Source: CAZIAK01 sp964537035
Lineage (GTDB): Bacteria > Planctomycetota > B15-G4
DNA length: 64,000 nucleotides
Assembly (NCBI GenBank): GCA_964537035.1
Contig: CAZIAK010000002.1
Location: 62,001 to 126,000 of the forward strand
Direction: 5' to 3'
Shown: positions 25,676 to 34,498 of the stretch, one piece after another
How positions within the stretch are numbered: the stretch's first letter is position 1
Layout: each line of letters starts with the position of its first letter
Position numbers and translations under genes: made by a program
The notes under the pieces: model-generated
Told to the model about the DNA's origin: nothing
Databases searched by the model: none
Seen by the model: only the letters and a program-made list of their open reading frames with translations

Positions 25676-27070
25676 CTATCGCAGGGCCGGCAGCATCTCG
25701 AACTGCAGCCCTTCGTAGACGTCGAGCCAGTCGTCGTCGAGAGTGGGCTCTGCCCCGGGGTAGGGCCGCCAGATGTCCAGCAGGCGGGGCGTGCGCTCCG
25801 GGTCGATGGTGCCCAACTGGGCCTCGAGATCGGCCAGGGTCAGCACACGCACGCCGTCGAGCTTGAAGATCACGTCACCCTCGGCCAGTCCCGCCCGTCC
25901 CCCTGGTGAATCGGGGACCAGTACGGCGATGCGCGCGGCGCCCAGCTCTCCCGGGACGGTGGCCTCGAAGGTCATCCCCGACCAGACCTGGGGCCGCCAG
26001 ACCTGAGCCTCACCACCAGAGACGATGAACTCCGGGCGATCGGTCTCGCTGTCCATGTCCCGCAGGATGTGCTCGATCATGCGGCCCACCCGGGCGGCGC
26101 CTCGCCCGTTGAGCTTGTCGGCGTCATCGGTCGAGCGGTGGTAGTCCTCGTGCAGGCCGGTGAAGAAGAACAGCACGGGGACGTCGTGGATGTAGAAGCT
26201 GCTGTTGTCAGAAGGGGCGATGCCCGAGCGGTCCTCGATGACGACCACGTCTTCGGCGCTCGCCGCCGCCTGCACTTGCCGGGAGAAGGCCGCGCTCGTG
26301 CCCGTGCCCCCGATGAACAGGGTGCTGCCCCGCAGGCGCCCGACCATGTCCATGTTGAGCATGGCCACGGTGTCCTCGAGGGGACGGGTCGGCGCGCTCA
26401 CGTAGTGCCTGCTGCCCAGTAGTCCCAGCTCCTCGGCGGAGTACCACTGAAACATGACCGTGCGCCGCAGGGGCTGGCGCGCCGTGGCCAACGACTGGGC
26501 CAGCTCCAGGAGCACGGCGCTCCCCGAGGCGTTGTCGTCCGCGCCGTTGTGGATGCCTCGCGCCAGACGGACCTTGCCGGTCTCATCCGGGCTCAAGCCG
26601 CCCAGATCGTCCATCAGCTCGAGGGAGTTGCCGTGACTGCCCGTGCCCACGTGGTCGTAGTGAGCACCCAGGACCACGATCTCGTGGGCCAGGTCAGGGT
26701 CGCTACCAGGCAGGATGGCCAGGACGTTGTGCCCGTCACCCAGATCGTCGGTGGAACCCGCGGCGACTCCACTTGGGATGTCGAAGGCCTGCAGCCAGCT
26801 GCCGTTCTCAACCCCAGGCTGGACGCCGGGCAGGGCCTGAAGACGCTCGATGATGTAGGTCGAAGCCAGAGCTTCGCCAGGAGACCCGGCCTCGCGACCG
26901 CCGAACGCCTCGGAGGCGAAGACCTCCACGTGCGCCTGAATCTCAGCCCCGGTGATGGGATCGCCAGAGGCCCGTGTGGCGAAGTCGGCGGTGGACGTAC
27001 ACGCGTCCAGCATGAGCAGGGACGCGCCACAGAGGGTCAACCGAAGAGAGCTGCACAGACGTGGATGCAT
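25676..27070 (-). CDS. M28-family zinc aminopeptidase lipoprotein with PDZ domain
   Basis: 464 residues. A short signal ends in the lipobox LDAC (C24). The M28 catalytic domain shows all metal ligands in order: GAHYDHVG, NGADDNASG (bridging Asp), SAEELGLLG (Glu base and ligand), LNMDMVGR (Asp ligand) and LHEDYH (His ligand). Residues of about 375-440 form a PDZ domain (IAVLVPDSPGGRAGLAEGDVI split by its carboxylate-binding loop). These enzymes remove N-terminal residues from peptides; the lipid anchor places it in the periplasm or on the outer membrane. It starts 94 bases downstream of the nuo operon on the same strand, with a strong hairpin between. Confidence 0.9.
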   Translation of the reverse strand: MHPRLCSSLRLTLCGASLLMLDACTSTADFATRASGDPITGAEIQAHVEVFASEAFGGREAGSPGEALASTYIIERLQALPGVQPGVENGSWLQAFDIPSGVAAGSTDDLGDGHNVLAILPGSDPDLAHEIVVLGAHYDHVGTGSHGNSLELMDDLGGLSPDETGKVRLARGIHNGADDNASGSAVLLELAQSLATARQPLRRTVMFQWYSAEELGLLGSRHYVSAPTRPLEDTVAMLNMDMVGRLRGSTLFIGGTGTSAAFSRQVQAAASAEDVVVIEDRSGIAPSDNSSFYIHDVPVLFFFTGLHEDYHRSTDDADKLNGRGAARVGRMIEHILRDMDSETDRPEFIVSGGEAQVWRPQVWSGMTFEATVPGELGAARIAVLVPDSPGGRAGLAEGDVIFKLDGVRVLTLADLEAQLGTIDPERTPRLLDIWRPYPGAEPTLDDDWLDVYEGLQFEMLPALR

Positions 27071-27102
27071 GGGGCGAGATCACCGAGGAGTGCCGTGGTT
27101 GC

Positions 27103-27131
27103 CGTGAGCGCCCGCGCACCGTGCGCTCACG
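27103..27131 (-). terminator. Hairpin after nuoN
   Basis: CGTGAGCGC and GCGCTCACG form a perfect 9-bp stem around an 11-base loop, 34 bases after the nuoN stop. There is no T-run, so it may end the operon with Rho or simply protect the 3' end. Confidence 0.4.
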
Positions 27132-27164
27132 CTCTGATCTGGTCCCCTCGACCGCCACCCAGGC

Positions 27165-28613
27165 CTACTCGAACAGGGAGCGAGCGCCCGTGTTGGCCGC
27201 CTCGACGAGAGGGTTCATGAAGACGCCCAAGGCGAAGGTCACCAGGATCGCGCCGTAGAGCACCAGGCGAGACGGCCCCGAGATCTCCAGGACGCTCTCG
27301 TCCTTCGGCTCGCGAAAGTAGATGCGCTTGAGGATGCACAGATAGTAGTAGAGCGAGACCACGATCATGACCAGGCTGAGGATCACCACCGGCAGCAGGC
27401 TGGGGTCGTGCACCGCTGCGCGCAGGATCATGAACTTGGCGAAGAAGCCGCTGAACGGAGGCACGCCCGCCAGGGACAGCATGGACACGGTCATGGCGAA
27501 GGCCAGGAACGGCGAGCGCTCGGCCAGGCCGTTGACGCGATCCATGTGCGAGTTGTCGGCGGTGCGGGACACGATGATGATGACCAGGAAGGCCAGCATG
27601 TTCGTGAACAGGTAGGCCACCATGTAGAACATCATGGCGCTGGCAGAGGCTTCGCTGTGCACGGCCAAGGCGAGCAGCAAGAAGCCCGCGTGGGAAATGC
27701 CGGAGTAGCCCAGGAAGCGCTTCAGGTCGGTCTGGCTGATGGCGCCCAGGTTGCCCATGAGCAGGGTCAGCACCGCCAGGCCGGCGAGCACCGTGGCCCA
27801 TTGACCTGCGGCCGGTCCCATGACCGTGTAGACGAGGCGCATGAGCAAGACCACGCCGGCGCCCTTGCTACCCACGGACAAGAAGGCGGTGACGGGTGTG
27901 GGAGCGCCCTGGTAGACGTCAGGAATCCAGACGTGGAAGGGCACGGCGCCGATCTTGAAGCCCAGCCCCACCAGCACCAGCAGCATGCCGAACTTGAGCG
28001 TGGCGGACACCGGCCCGGCAGACTGGAGCACAGTGGCCACACCGGCGAAGTCGAGGGAGCCCGTACCGCCGTAGACGAAGGCCGTGCCGTAGACCAGGAA
28101 GGCCGCCGCGACGGCGCCGATGATCACGAACTTGATGCCCGCCTCGATGGAGCGAGGCAGCCCCGCTCGCCAGGCCGTCATGAGGAACAAGGTCACCGTG
28201 ACCAGCTCAAGGGACACGAACAGGCTGACGAAATCGTTCACCGAGGCCAGCATGCTCATGCCCATGGTGGTGAACACGAGCATGGCCAGGAACTCGCCGC
28301 GCCCAGCGGGCAGGCGGGCCTCGTAGGGCGCCGAGATCAGCACGGTCAGCAAGGCCGTGGCGACGAAGAAGCGCTTGAAGAAGATGGCGAAGGTGTCGAG
28401 GGTGCCGCAGGCCAAGGTGTCGGCCACGGGCTCCAGGGTGAAGGTCTGCAGCAGGATCAGTGCCAGCCCCCCCATGGCCACGAGGCGCACCATGTCGCTG
28501 GGCCCGGTGAGCCGACCCCGGCCGACCACCAGGTCGACGGTGATCAGCACGAGGGCCAGCAGGCCCAGCCAGGCCTCGGTACCAAAGACCGTGAAGAACT
28601 GAGTGGTATCCAT
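27165..28613 (-). CDS. nuoN: NADH-quinone oxidoreductase subunit N
   Basis: 482 residues from the ATG giving MDTTQFFTVFG. An antiporter-like proton-pumping subunit of complex I in the inner membrane, with about 14 transmembrane helices. The TM7 segment GLGFKIGAVPFHVWIPDVY keeps the essential Lys, and TFLS/SVGSKG keeps the next Lys. The upstream-extended frame lacks homology and was trimmed. It starts 8 bases after nuoM and is the last gene of the operon. Confidence 0.95.
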   Translation of the reverse strand: MDTTQFFTVFGTEAWLGLLALVLITVDLVVGRGRLTGPSDMVRLVAMGGLALILLQTFTLEPVADTLACGTLDTFAIFFKRFFVATALLTVLISAPYEARLPAGRGEFLAMLVFTTMGMSMLASVNDFVSLFVSLELVTVTLFLMTAWRAGLPRSIEAGIKFVIIGAVAAAFLVYGTAFVYGGTGSLDFAGVATVLQSAGPVSATLKFGMLLVLVGLGFKIGAVPFHVWIPDVYQGAPTPVTAFLSVGSKGAGVVLLMRLVYTVMGPAAGQWATVLAGLAVLTLLMGNLGAISQTDLKRFLGYSGISHAGFLLLALAVHSEASASAMMFYMVAYLFTNMLAFLVIIIVSRTADNSHMDRVNGLAERSPFLAFAMTVSMLSLAGVPPFSGFFAKFMILRAAVHDPSLLPVVILSLVMIVVSLYYYLCILKRIYFREPKDESVLEISGPSRLVLYGAILVTFALGVFMNPLVEAANTGARSLFE

Positions 28614-28621
28614 GCCTTCAG

Positions 28622-30139
28622 TCACATTCCGGAGTTCAGGGCAGCTTCGGCGGCGAGCAAGGTGTTCACCAGAGGCTCGATACCAGTCGAGATGAGGTCG
28701 ACCAGCGGGTACGGGTAGAAGCCGAACAGCATCAGCACGCCGAGCAGCAAGAAGAACGGCGCCCGCTGCAGGGGGGTCTTGGCGTCCTCGAGCTTCTCCC
28801 ACTTGGGGTCCATCTCGCCCAGGAACGACTCGCGCACCGTTCGCAGCAGATAGGTCGCGCCGATCACGAGGCCGAACACGCCCAGGATCACCGCCACCGG
28901 GTAGCGCTCCCAGGTGCCCACGAGCACCAGCAGCTCGGCGGCGAAGTTGGCGAAGCCAGGCAGGCCCAGGGAGGCCATGGCCATCATCATGAAGCAGATG
29001 CCCACGAAGGGGATCTGCTTCATCAGGCCGCCCAGGTCGTCGAGCATGCGCGTGTGGGTCTGCTCGTAGAAGAAGCCGATGAGCGAGAAGGCCAGGGCCG
29101 TCATGACGCCGTGGGCGAACATCAAGAACACCGCGCCGTCCAGCCCCATGACCGAGATGGAGGCGATGCCCAGGAGCACGTAGCCCATGTGGCTCGAGCT
29201 GCTGTAGCCGATGACGAACTTCATGTCCCGCTGGTTCATGGCGACCAGGCCGCCATAGATGATGTTGAAGCAGCAGAGCACGGCCACCACGGGCAGCCAG
29301 ATGACGGCGCCCTCGGGGAGGATCGGCAGGGCGATGCGGATGATCGCGTAGCTACCGAGCTTCATCAGCACACCGGCGTGCATCATCGAGGCCGCAGACG
29401 GGGCCGCCGCGTGTCCACCGGGAGACCAGGTATGCAGGGGCCACATGGGCGCGATCGTGGCGAAACCCACGAGCAGCAGGGGGAACATGAGGCGCTGATC
29501 GGCTACATCGAGCCCGCCGCCAGCCTTCACCGCATCGAGGATGGCTACCAGATCAAAGGTGGGCTCGGCGGTGATCCCGGAGAAGTAGAGCATGAGCAAG
29601 CCGAGCAAGGCCACCACCGCTCCCGCTGTGAGATACAGCGTGAGCTTCATGGTGGCGTACTCGCGGTTCGTGCTGCCCCAGTACCCGATCAACAGGTACA
29701 TGGGCACCACGGCCAGCTCGTAGAAGAAGTAGAAGAAGAACAGATCGAGGGACAAGAACACCCCGAACACGCCTGCCACCAGGGCGTTGAGCAGGATGAA
29801 GAAGTCCTTGCTGCGATCGTCGATGAAGCACGAGACCAGGCCACCGGCCAGATAGACGATGGAGGTGAGCATCACCATGGCGATGCTCACGCCGTCGACC
29901 CCGAGCTGATACGAGATACCTAGCGACGGCACCCAGTCGACGCGGAACAGGTACTGGAAGCCTGCCAGGTCCCGGTCGTAGTCGAAGAACAGCTTGACGG
30001 CCAGGCCCACTGTCACCAGCGCCGAGGCCACACTGAGCTGACGGATCAGCGTCTTGCGCTCAGCCGGGATGAAGAAGACCACAACGGTGGCCAGCACCGG
30101 CAGCAGCAGGATGATGTTGAGGATGTGCGTCTCGAGCAT
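28622..30139 (-). CDS. nuoM: NADH-quinone oxidoreductase subunit M (lacks the canonical TM7 lysine)
   Basis: 505 residues, normal NuoM length, about 14 transmembrane helices. Proton-channel residues are partly conserved: the TM5 Glu is present in FFYELAVVPMYLL, the TM8 Lys in VLMKLGSYA and the TM12 Glu in ANFAAELLVLVG. The TM7 motif, however, reads GFATIAPMWPLHTWSPGGH, where E. coli NuoM has FAVKMPMVPVHGWLPDAH: the essential Lys (K234) is Ile. This variant may belong to a known NuoM subtype in which the charge is supplied differently, but it sets NuoM apart from NuoL and NuoN here. Three bases after nuoL. Confidence 0.95.
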   Translation of the reverse strand: MLETHILNIILLLPVLATVVVFFIPAERKTLIRQLSVASALVTVGLAVKLFFDYDRDLAGFQYLFRVDWVPSLGISYQLGVDGVSIAMVMLTSIVYLAGGLVSCFIDDRSKDFFILLNALVAGVFGVFLSLDLFFFYFFYELAVVPMYLLIGYWGSTNREYATMKLTLYLTAGAVVALLGLLMLYFSGITAEPTFDLVAILDAVKAGGGLDVADQRLMFPLLLVGFATIAPMWPLHTWSPGGHAAAPSAASMMHAGVLMKLGSYAIIRIALPILPEGAVIWLPVVAVLCCFNIIYGGLVAMNQRDMKFVIGYSSSSHMGYVLLGIASISVMGLDGAVFLMFAHGVMTALAFSLIGFFYEQTHTRMLDDLGGLMKQIPFVGICFMMMAMASLGLPGFANFAAELLVLVGTWERYPVAVILGVFGLVIGATYLLRTVRESFLGEMDPKWEKLEDAKTPLQRAPFFLLLGVLMLFGFYPYPLVDLISTGIEPLVNTLLAAEAALNSGM

Positions 30140-30142
30140 GAG

Positions 30143-32065
30143 TCAGAGGTTCAGCGCGAGGAGGGCGGCCACACCGGCGACGAACAACAGCGCGTAGGTG
30201 CGGACCGATCCGGATTGATAGCGGGCAACAACGGCGCCAGTGGCCCGCGTCATCCATGAGGTGCCGTTCACCAGGCCGCTGATGATCACGAGGCGGTCGA
30301 AACCATCGCAGAGCCGAGCGAAGTTCTGCTGGATGTGCTCGACGATCCAGGCGAACAGATCGTCGACGTACCAGCGGTTGTCGAAGAGACGATGCACCGG
30401 CCCGAGCAGTTGCTTGATGCTCTCGGGATCGATGACCTTGATGCCGAAGGCCAAGAACGCCGCGCCCGCACCGACCACGAAGATCAGCAAGGCGTGAATC
30501 ACCGTGTGCATGTCGCCGTGGATGTGCTCGAAGGAGCCGATGGCCTCGGGTCGGGTCACCGTGCGGAACGAGTCGAGCACACCCGAACTGAACATCAGCG
30601 GGCCTGCGATCACTGCCAGCACGCAGAGCACGGCCATGGGCATCCACATGAGCTTGGCCGTCTCGTGGGGATGGCCGTGGTAGCGAGGCTTGCCCCAGAA
30701 GGTCAGGAACATCAGCCTGAACATGTAGTAGCTGGTGAGCACCGCGGTGATCGTGGGCAGCCACTGGATGAACACGTTGTGGGCGTACTCAGGAGGATGC
30801 TGGGTCAGGTGCAGGATGCCGTCCTTGCTCCAGAAGCCCGACAGGGGCGGCACGCCGCAGAGCGCCAGGGTGCCGATCAAGAACAGCCAGGCGGTGATGG
30901 GCATGGCCTTGAACAGCCCGCCCATCTCGCGGATGTCGTTGGTGTGCACCGAGTGGATCACCGCGCCCGCGCCCAGGAACAGCAGGGCCTTGAAGAAGGC
31001 GTGGGTGGTCAGGTGGTACATGGCCACATCGGGCCCGCCCAGCCCCACGGCCATGACCATGTAGCCCAGCTGGGACAGGGTCGAGAAGGCCAGGATGCGT
31101 TTGATGTCGAACTGGGTCGTGGCAATGGTCGCGGCGAAGAAAGCCGTGAACATGCCCAGGTGGGCCACGATGGACATGGCCGTCGGGCTGGGGGTGTAGA
31201 TGAAGAAGATGCGCGTGAGCAAGAAGACACCAGCGGCCACCATGGTCGCGGCATGAATGAGCGCCGACACGGGGGTCGGGCCTTCCATGGCGTCGGGCAG
31301 CCAGACGTGCAGGGGGAACTGGGCGCTCTTGCCCATCACACCCATGAGCGTCAGCGCTCCGGCGACCCACAAGAAGTGCTCGCCGGTCATGGTCCAGCCC
31401 GCCTCGCCACCCACCTGAAAGAAGGTGCGCTGCAAGAAGTCGGTGTGATTGACCACGTCGCCCATGGCGCTGAAGCTGGCCGTGCCCGTGGCGAAGACCA
31501 GCATCAGGATGCCGATCATGAAGCCGAAGTCGCCCACCCGGTTGGTCAGGAAGGCCTTGTTGCTGGCCGCCGACGCGGACGGCTTGCGGTAGTAGTAGCC
31601 GATCAGCAGGTAGCTGCTCACGCCCACCAGCTCCCAGTGAATGAACACCTGGAAGAAGTTGTCGGCGAGCACGATGCCCAGCATCGAGAAGATGAACAGG
31701 GACAGGCAGCCGAAGAAGCGCGCGATGCCCTCGTCGCCGTCCATGTAGCCGATGGCGTAGATGTGGATCAGCCCGCCCACGCCCAGCACGACCATGAGCA
31801 TGATCATGGACAAACCGTCGATCATCAGCCCGTACTGGAAGGCGAACGCACCGGCCTCCATCCAGGTGAACGATCGGGCCAGGACGAAGTCGCCGCCCCC
31901 TGCCAGGACATCAGGCAGGTAGCTGGCGGCGATGGCAAAGGACGTCCAGACCGCAGCGAGGGAGACCCCGATGCTGACCTTCGCGTTCTTGTGCAGACCA
32001 AAGGCGATCGCCGCCGCTGAGATCAGCGGCAGAAACAAGATCAGCCAGGGACCGAGGTTTTCCAT
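30143..32065 (-). CDS. nuoL: NADH-quinone oxidoreductase subunit L
   Basis: 640 residues. The distal antiporter-like subunit with the long lateral helix. The TM5 Glu lies in IHWELVGVSSYLLIG, the TM7 Lys in GVMGKSAQFPLHVWLPDAM, followed by EGPTPVSALIHAATMVAAG, all as in functional NuoL. The C-terminal region after about residue 500 forms the amphipathic lateral helix and last membrane anchor. Gap of 14 bases after nuoK. Confidence 0.97.
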   Translation of the reverse strand: MENLGPWLILFLPLISAAAIAFGLHKNAKVSIGVSLAAVWTSFAIAASYLPDVLAGGGDFVLARSFTWMEAGAFAFQYGLMIDGLSMIMLMVVLGVGGLIHIYAIGYMDGDEGIARFFGCLSLFIFSMLGIVLADNFFQVFIHWELVGVSSYLLIGYYYRKPSASAASNKAFLTNRVGDFGFMIGILMLVFATGTASFSAMGDVVNHTDFLQRTFFQVGGEAGWTMTGEHFLWVAGALTLMGVMGKSAQFPLHVWLPDAMEGPTPVSALIHAATMVAAGVFLLTRIFFIYTPSPTAMSIVAHLGMFTAFFAATIATTQFDIKRILAFSTLSQLGYMVMAVGLGGPDVAMYHLTTHAFFKALLFLGAGAVIHSVHTNDIREMGGLFKAMPITAWLFLIGTLALCGVPPLSGFWSKDGILHLTQHPPEYAHNVFIQWLPTITAVLTSYYMFRLMFLTFWGKPRYHGHPHETAKLMWMPMAVLCVLAVIAGPLMFSSGVLDSFRTVTRPEAIGSFEHIHGDMHTVIHALLIFVVGAGAAFLAFGIKVIDPESIKQLLGPVHRLFDNRWYVDDLFAWIVEHIQQNFARLCDGFDRLVIISGLVNGTSWMTRATGAVVARYQSGSVRTYALLFVAGVAALLALNL

Positions 32066-32079
32066 CTCGATCGACTCCC

Positions 32080-32403
32080 CTACCAGCGCAGGTTGGCCAC
32101 GTCGTCGACGTTGACCGTGTCCAAGCGCCGAAACAGCGCCATGGCGATCACCAACGCGACGGCCGCCTCGGCGGCAGCGACGGCGATGGTGAAGAAGACA
32201 AACACCTGGCCGTCCGGTCCTACGCCATCAGGACTGGCGGCCACGATGTACTTGTTGAAGGCGACCAACGCCACGTTGGCACCGTTGAGCATGATCTCGA
32301 CCGACATGAGCACCAGGATCACGTTGCGACGCATCATCACGCCGCACAGACCCAGGGTGAACAACATGCCCGAGAGGATCAGATAGTGTTCGAGGGGGAT
32401 CAT
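32080..32403 (-). CDS. nuoK: NADH-quinone oxidoreductase subunit K
   Basis: 107 residues with three transmembrane helices. Conserved channel glutamates are visible in MSVEIMLNGANVA (TM2) and AAEAAVALVIAMALFRR (TM3). Its ATG overlaps the nuoJ stop (ATGA), showing translational coupling. Confidence 0.97.
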   Translation of the reverse strand: MIPLEHYLILSGMLFTLGLCGVMMRRNVILVLMSVEIMLNGANVALVAFNKYIVAASPDGVGPDGQVFVFFTIAVAAAEAAVALVIAMALFRRLDTVNVDDVANLRW

Positions 32404-32894
32404 GCCGCGGCCTTCCTTCGGCTGAGGACGACGGTGCCCAGGACGGCGGCCAGCAACAGGGCCGACACCGCCTCGAAGGGGATCACATAGCCGGTGAACA
32501 GCGTCTCGGCGATGGCGCCGGGCGTGCCCACCACCCCGTTGGGCTGATCGGCGTTGACCGCCGGGCCCAGGTCACCCACCGCGCGACCCAGCATGACCAG
32601 GAAGGTGCCCGCGGCCAGCAACGCGAAGGGCGACCAGCGCAGGCCCTCGGCCTCTTCGGCGCGCAGGTTGATCATCATGATCACGAACAAGAACAAGACC
32701 ATGATCGCGCCGGCGTAGACCAGCACCTCGACCGTGGCGATCAGGAACGCATCCAGCAGCACGAAGATCGCGGCCGTGGCGGCGAACGACAAGATCATCC
32801 ACAGCGAGCTGTAGACAGGGTTCTTGACGGTCAGGGTCAGCATGGTGGCCAGCACGGCCACCCCGCCAAAGACGTAGAACAACAGGGCTTCCAT
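32400..32894 (-). CDS. nuoJ: NADH-quinone oxidoreductase subunit J
   Basis: 164 residues, five transmembrane helices. The TM3 region VEVLVYAGAIMVLFLFVIMM contains the pi-bulge Tyr/Gly typical of NuoJ. It starts one base after the nuoI stop and overlaps nuoK by four bases. Confidence 0.96.
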   Translation of the reverse strand: MEALLFYVFGGVAVLATMLTLTVKNPVYSSLWMILSFAATAAIFVLLDAFLIATVEVLVYAGAIMVLFLFVIMMINLRAEEAEGLRWSPFALLAAGTFLVMLGRAVGDLGPAVNADQPNGVVGTPGAIAETLFTGYVIPFEAVSALLLAAVLGTVVLSRRKAAA

Positions 32895-32895
32895 C

Positions 32896-33444
32896 TCAGT
32901 GCGCCCCTCCGCCGTCGGTGTTCTTGTGCTTCCATTTCTGGATCGGGTCGAGGCGCGTGCCGCCCACCTCGTAGAGCCTGGGCTTGTCGTGCACCAGCTC
33001 TTGTCGCGTGGCCGCGTTCAGCTCGTACTCACCGGTCATGAAGATCGCCTCCTCGGGGCAGATCTCCTCGCAGTAGCCGCAGTAGATGCAGCGCAGCATG
33101 TCGATGTAGAACTCCTGCGGAGCCTTCTCGATCTCGCTGTAGTCGTAGGAGCTGGCGCTCTCTTCAACGCCCGCCGCTTCACCGGGAATGATCACGATGG
33201 CCTTGGGCGGGCAGATGTACTCGCACAGCTGACAGCTGACGCACTTCTCGCGGCCGTCCTGATCTTTGACCAGCCCCGGCGCGCCCCGGTAGTCATCTTG
33301 GATGACCGGCCGCTCTTCGGGGTACTGCAGCGTGATGGTCGGCTCGAACATCTGCTTGAAGGTCCGGCTGAGGCCCTCGGCGATGGCCGGCAGGTAGAGC
33401 TCCTCCCAGAAGCTCAGCTTGCGGCGGTCGACAACAATAGCCAT
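32896..33444 (-). CDS. nuoI: NADH-quinone oxidoreductase subunit I (two 4Fe-4S)
   Basis: 182 residues from the ATG at 33444 (MAIVVDRRKLSF). GGAGGT lies seven bases upstream of this ATG; the in-frame GTG at 33453 overlaps that Shine-Dalgarno and is unlikely. The two ferredoxin motifs CVSCQLCEYICP and CIYCGYCEEICP bind clusters N6a and N6b in the peripheral arm. An insert of about 25 acidic residues (EAAGVEESASSYDYSEIEK) separates the two motifs. Confidence 0.95.
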   Translation of the reverse strand: MAIVVDRRKLSFWEELYLPAIAEGLSRTFKQMFEPTITLQYPEERPVIQDDYRGAPGLVKDQDGREKCVSCQLCEYICPPKAIVIIPGEAAGVEESASSYDYSEIEKAPQEFYIDMLRCIYCGYCEEICPEEAIFMTGEYELNAATRQELVHDKPRLYEVGGTRLDPIQKWKHKNTDGGGAH

Positions 33445-33445
33445 G

Positions 33446-34498
33446 TCACTCACCTCCCATCAGGACCTGCACCAGGCCGGTCAGGACGATGTTCAGCAAG
33501 CCGAGGGGCAGCAGAACTTTCCAGCCCAAGTGCATGAGCTGATCGAAACGGAAGCGCGGAATGGTGAAGCGCACCCAGACGTAAAAGAACAGAAAGAAGA
33601 AGGTCTTGAGCAGGAACGCGCCCATGCCCAACAGCGAGCCCCAGTTGCCCATGGCCTCGAAGGTCGATTGGGACACAAAGGGAATGGCCCAGCCGCCCAG
33701 GAAGAGCACGGCGATCAGGCAGCTGAAGACCCACATGGCCACGTACTCGCCCGCGAAGAACATGGCGAACTTCATCGAGCTGTATTCGGTGTGGTAACCG
33801 GCCACCAGCTCGGTCTCGGCCTCGGGCAGATCGAAAGGCAGGCGGTTCGTCTCGGCGAAGGCCGCGATGACGAAGATGACGAAGCCGATGGGCTGGCTGA
33901 AGATGTTCCAGTTCAACAAGTTGCCCTGCTGCTGCATCACCACGTCGGTGAGCCGCAGGGTCTCGGACTCCATGAACACGCCGACCACGCACAACCCGAG
34001 ACAGAGCTCGTAGCTGATCATCTGGGCCGAGCTGCGCACCCCACCCATGAGCGGGTACTTGCTGTTGCTGGCCCAGCCCGCAAAGGTGATGCCGTAGACC
34101 GCCAGGCTGCTGAAGGCGAAGACGAACAGGATGCCCACGTCGAGGTCGGCGATGACCATCTGCACTTCGCGGCCCAGCACTTCGACCGGCGGCGCGAAGG
34201 GCACCACGGCCAGCACGAGCAACGCGGGCATGACCGCCAGGGCCGGCGCCAGGGTGAACAGCACCCGGTCGACGTGGCGAGGCGTGAGGTCCTCCTTGAA
34301 GAAGAACTTCAGGCTGTCGGCGATGGGCTGCAGGATGCCTGCGTAGCCCACGCGGTTCGGGCCCACCCGATCTTGCATCCAGGCCGAGACCTTGCGCTCG
34401 ACCAGGGGCATGAAGGCCGCCAGCACCAACCCGATGTGGGTGAAGAGGACAATCTTCGTCAGGTTGGCGACGATGTTGAAGATCAGGTCGTCGCTCAC
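33446..34498 (-). CDS. nuoH: NADH-quinone oxidoreductase subunit H
   Basis: 350 residues, eight transmembrane helices, forms the quinone chamber with NuoB and NuoD. Conserved motifs are LVERKVSAWMQDRVGPNRVG and AETNRLPFDLPEAETELVAG, the latter lining the quinone entry loop. The GTG start overlaps the nuoG stop (GTGA). Confidence 0.97.
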   Translation of the reverse strand: MSDDLIFNIVANLTKIVLFTHIGLVLAAFMPLVERKVSAWMQDRVGPNRVGYAGILQPIADSLKFFFKEDLTPRHVDRVLFTLAPALAVMPALLVLAVVPFAPPVEVLGREVQMVIADLDVGILFVFAFSSLAVYGITFAGWASNSKYPLMGGVRSSAQMISYELCLGLCVVGVFMESETLRLTDVVMQQQGNLLNWNIFSQPIGFVIFVIAAFAETNRLPFDLPEAETELVAGYHTEYSSMKFAMFFAGEYVAMWVFSCLIAVLFLGGWAIPFVSQSTFEAMGNWGSLLGMGAFLLKTFFFLFFYVWVRFTIPRFRFDQLMHLGWKVLLPLGLLNIVLTGLVQVLMGGE

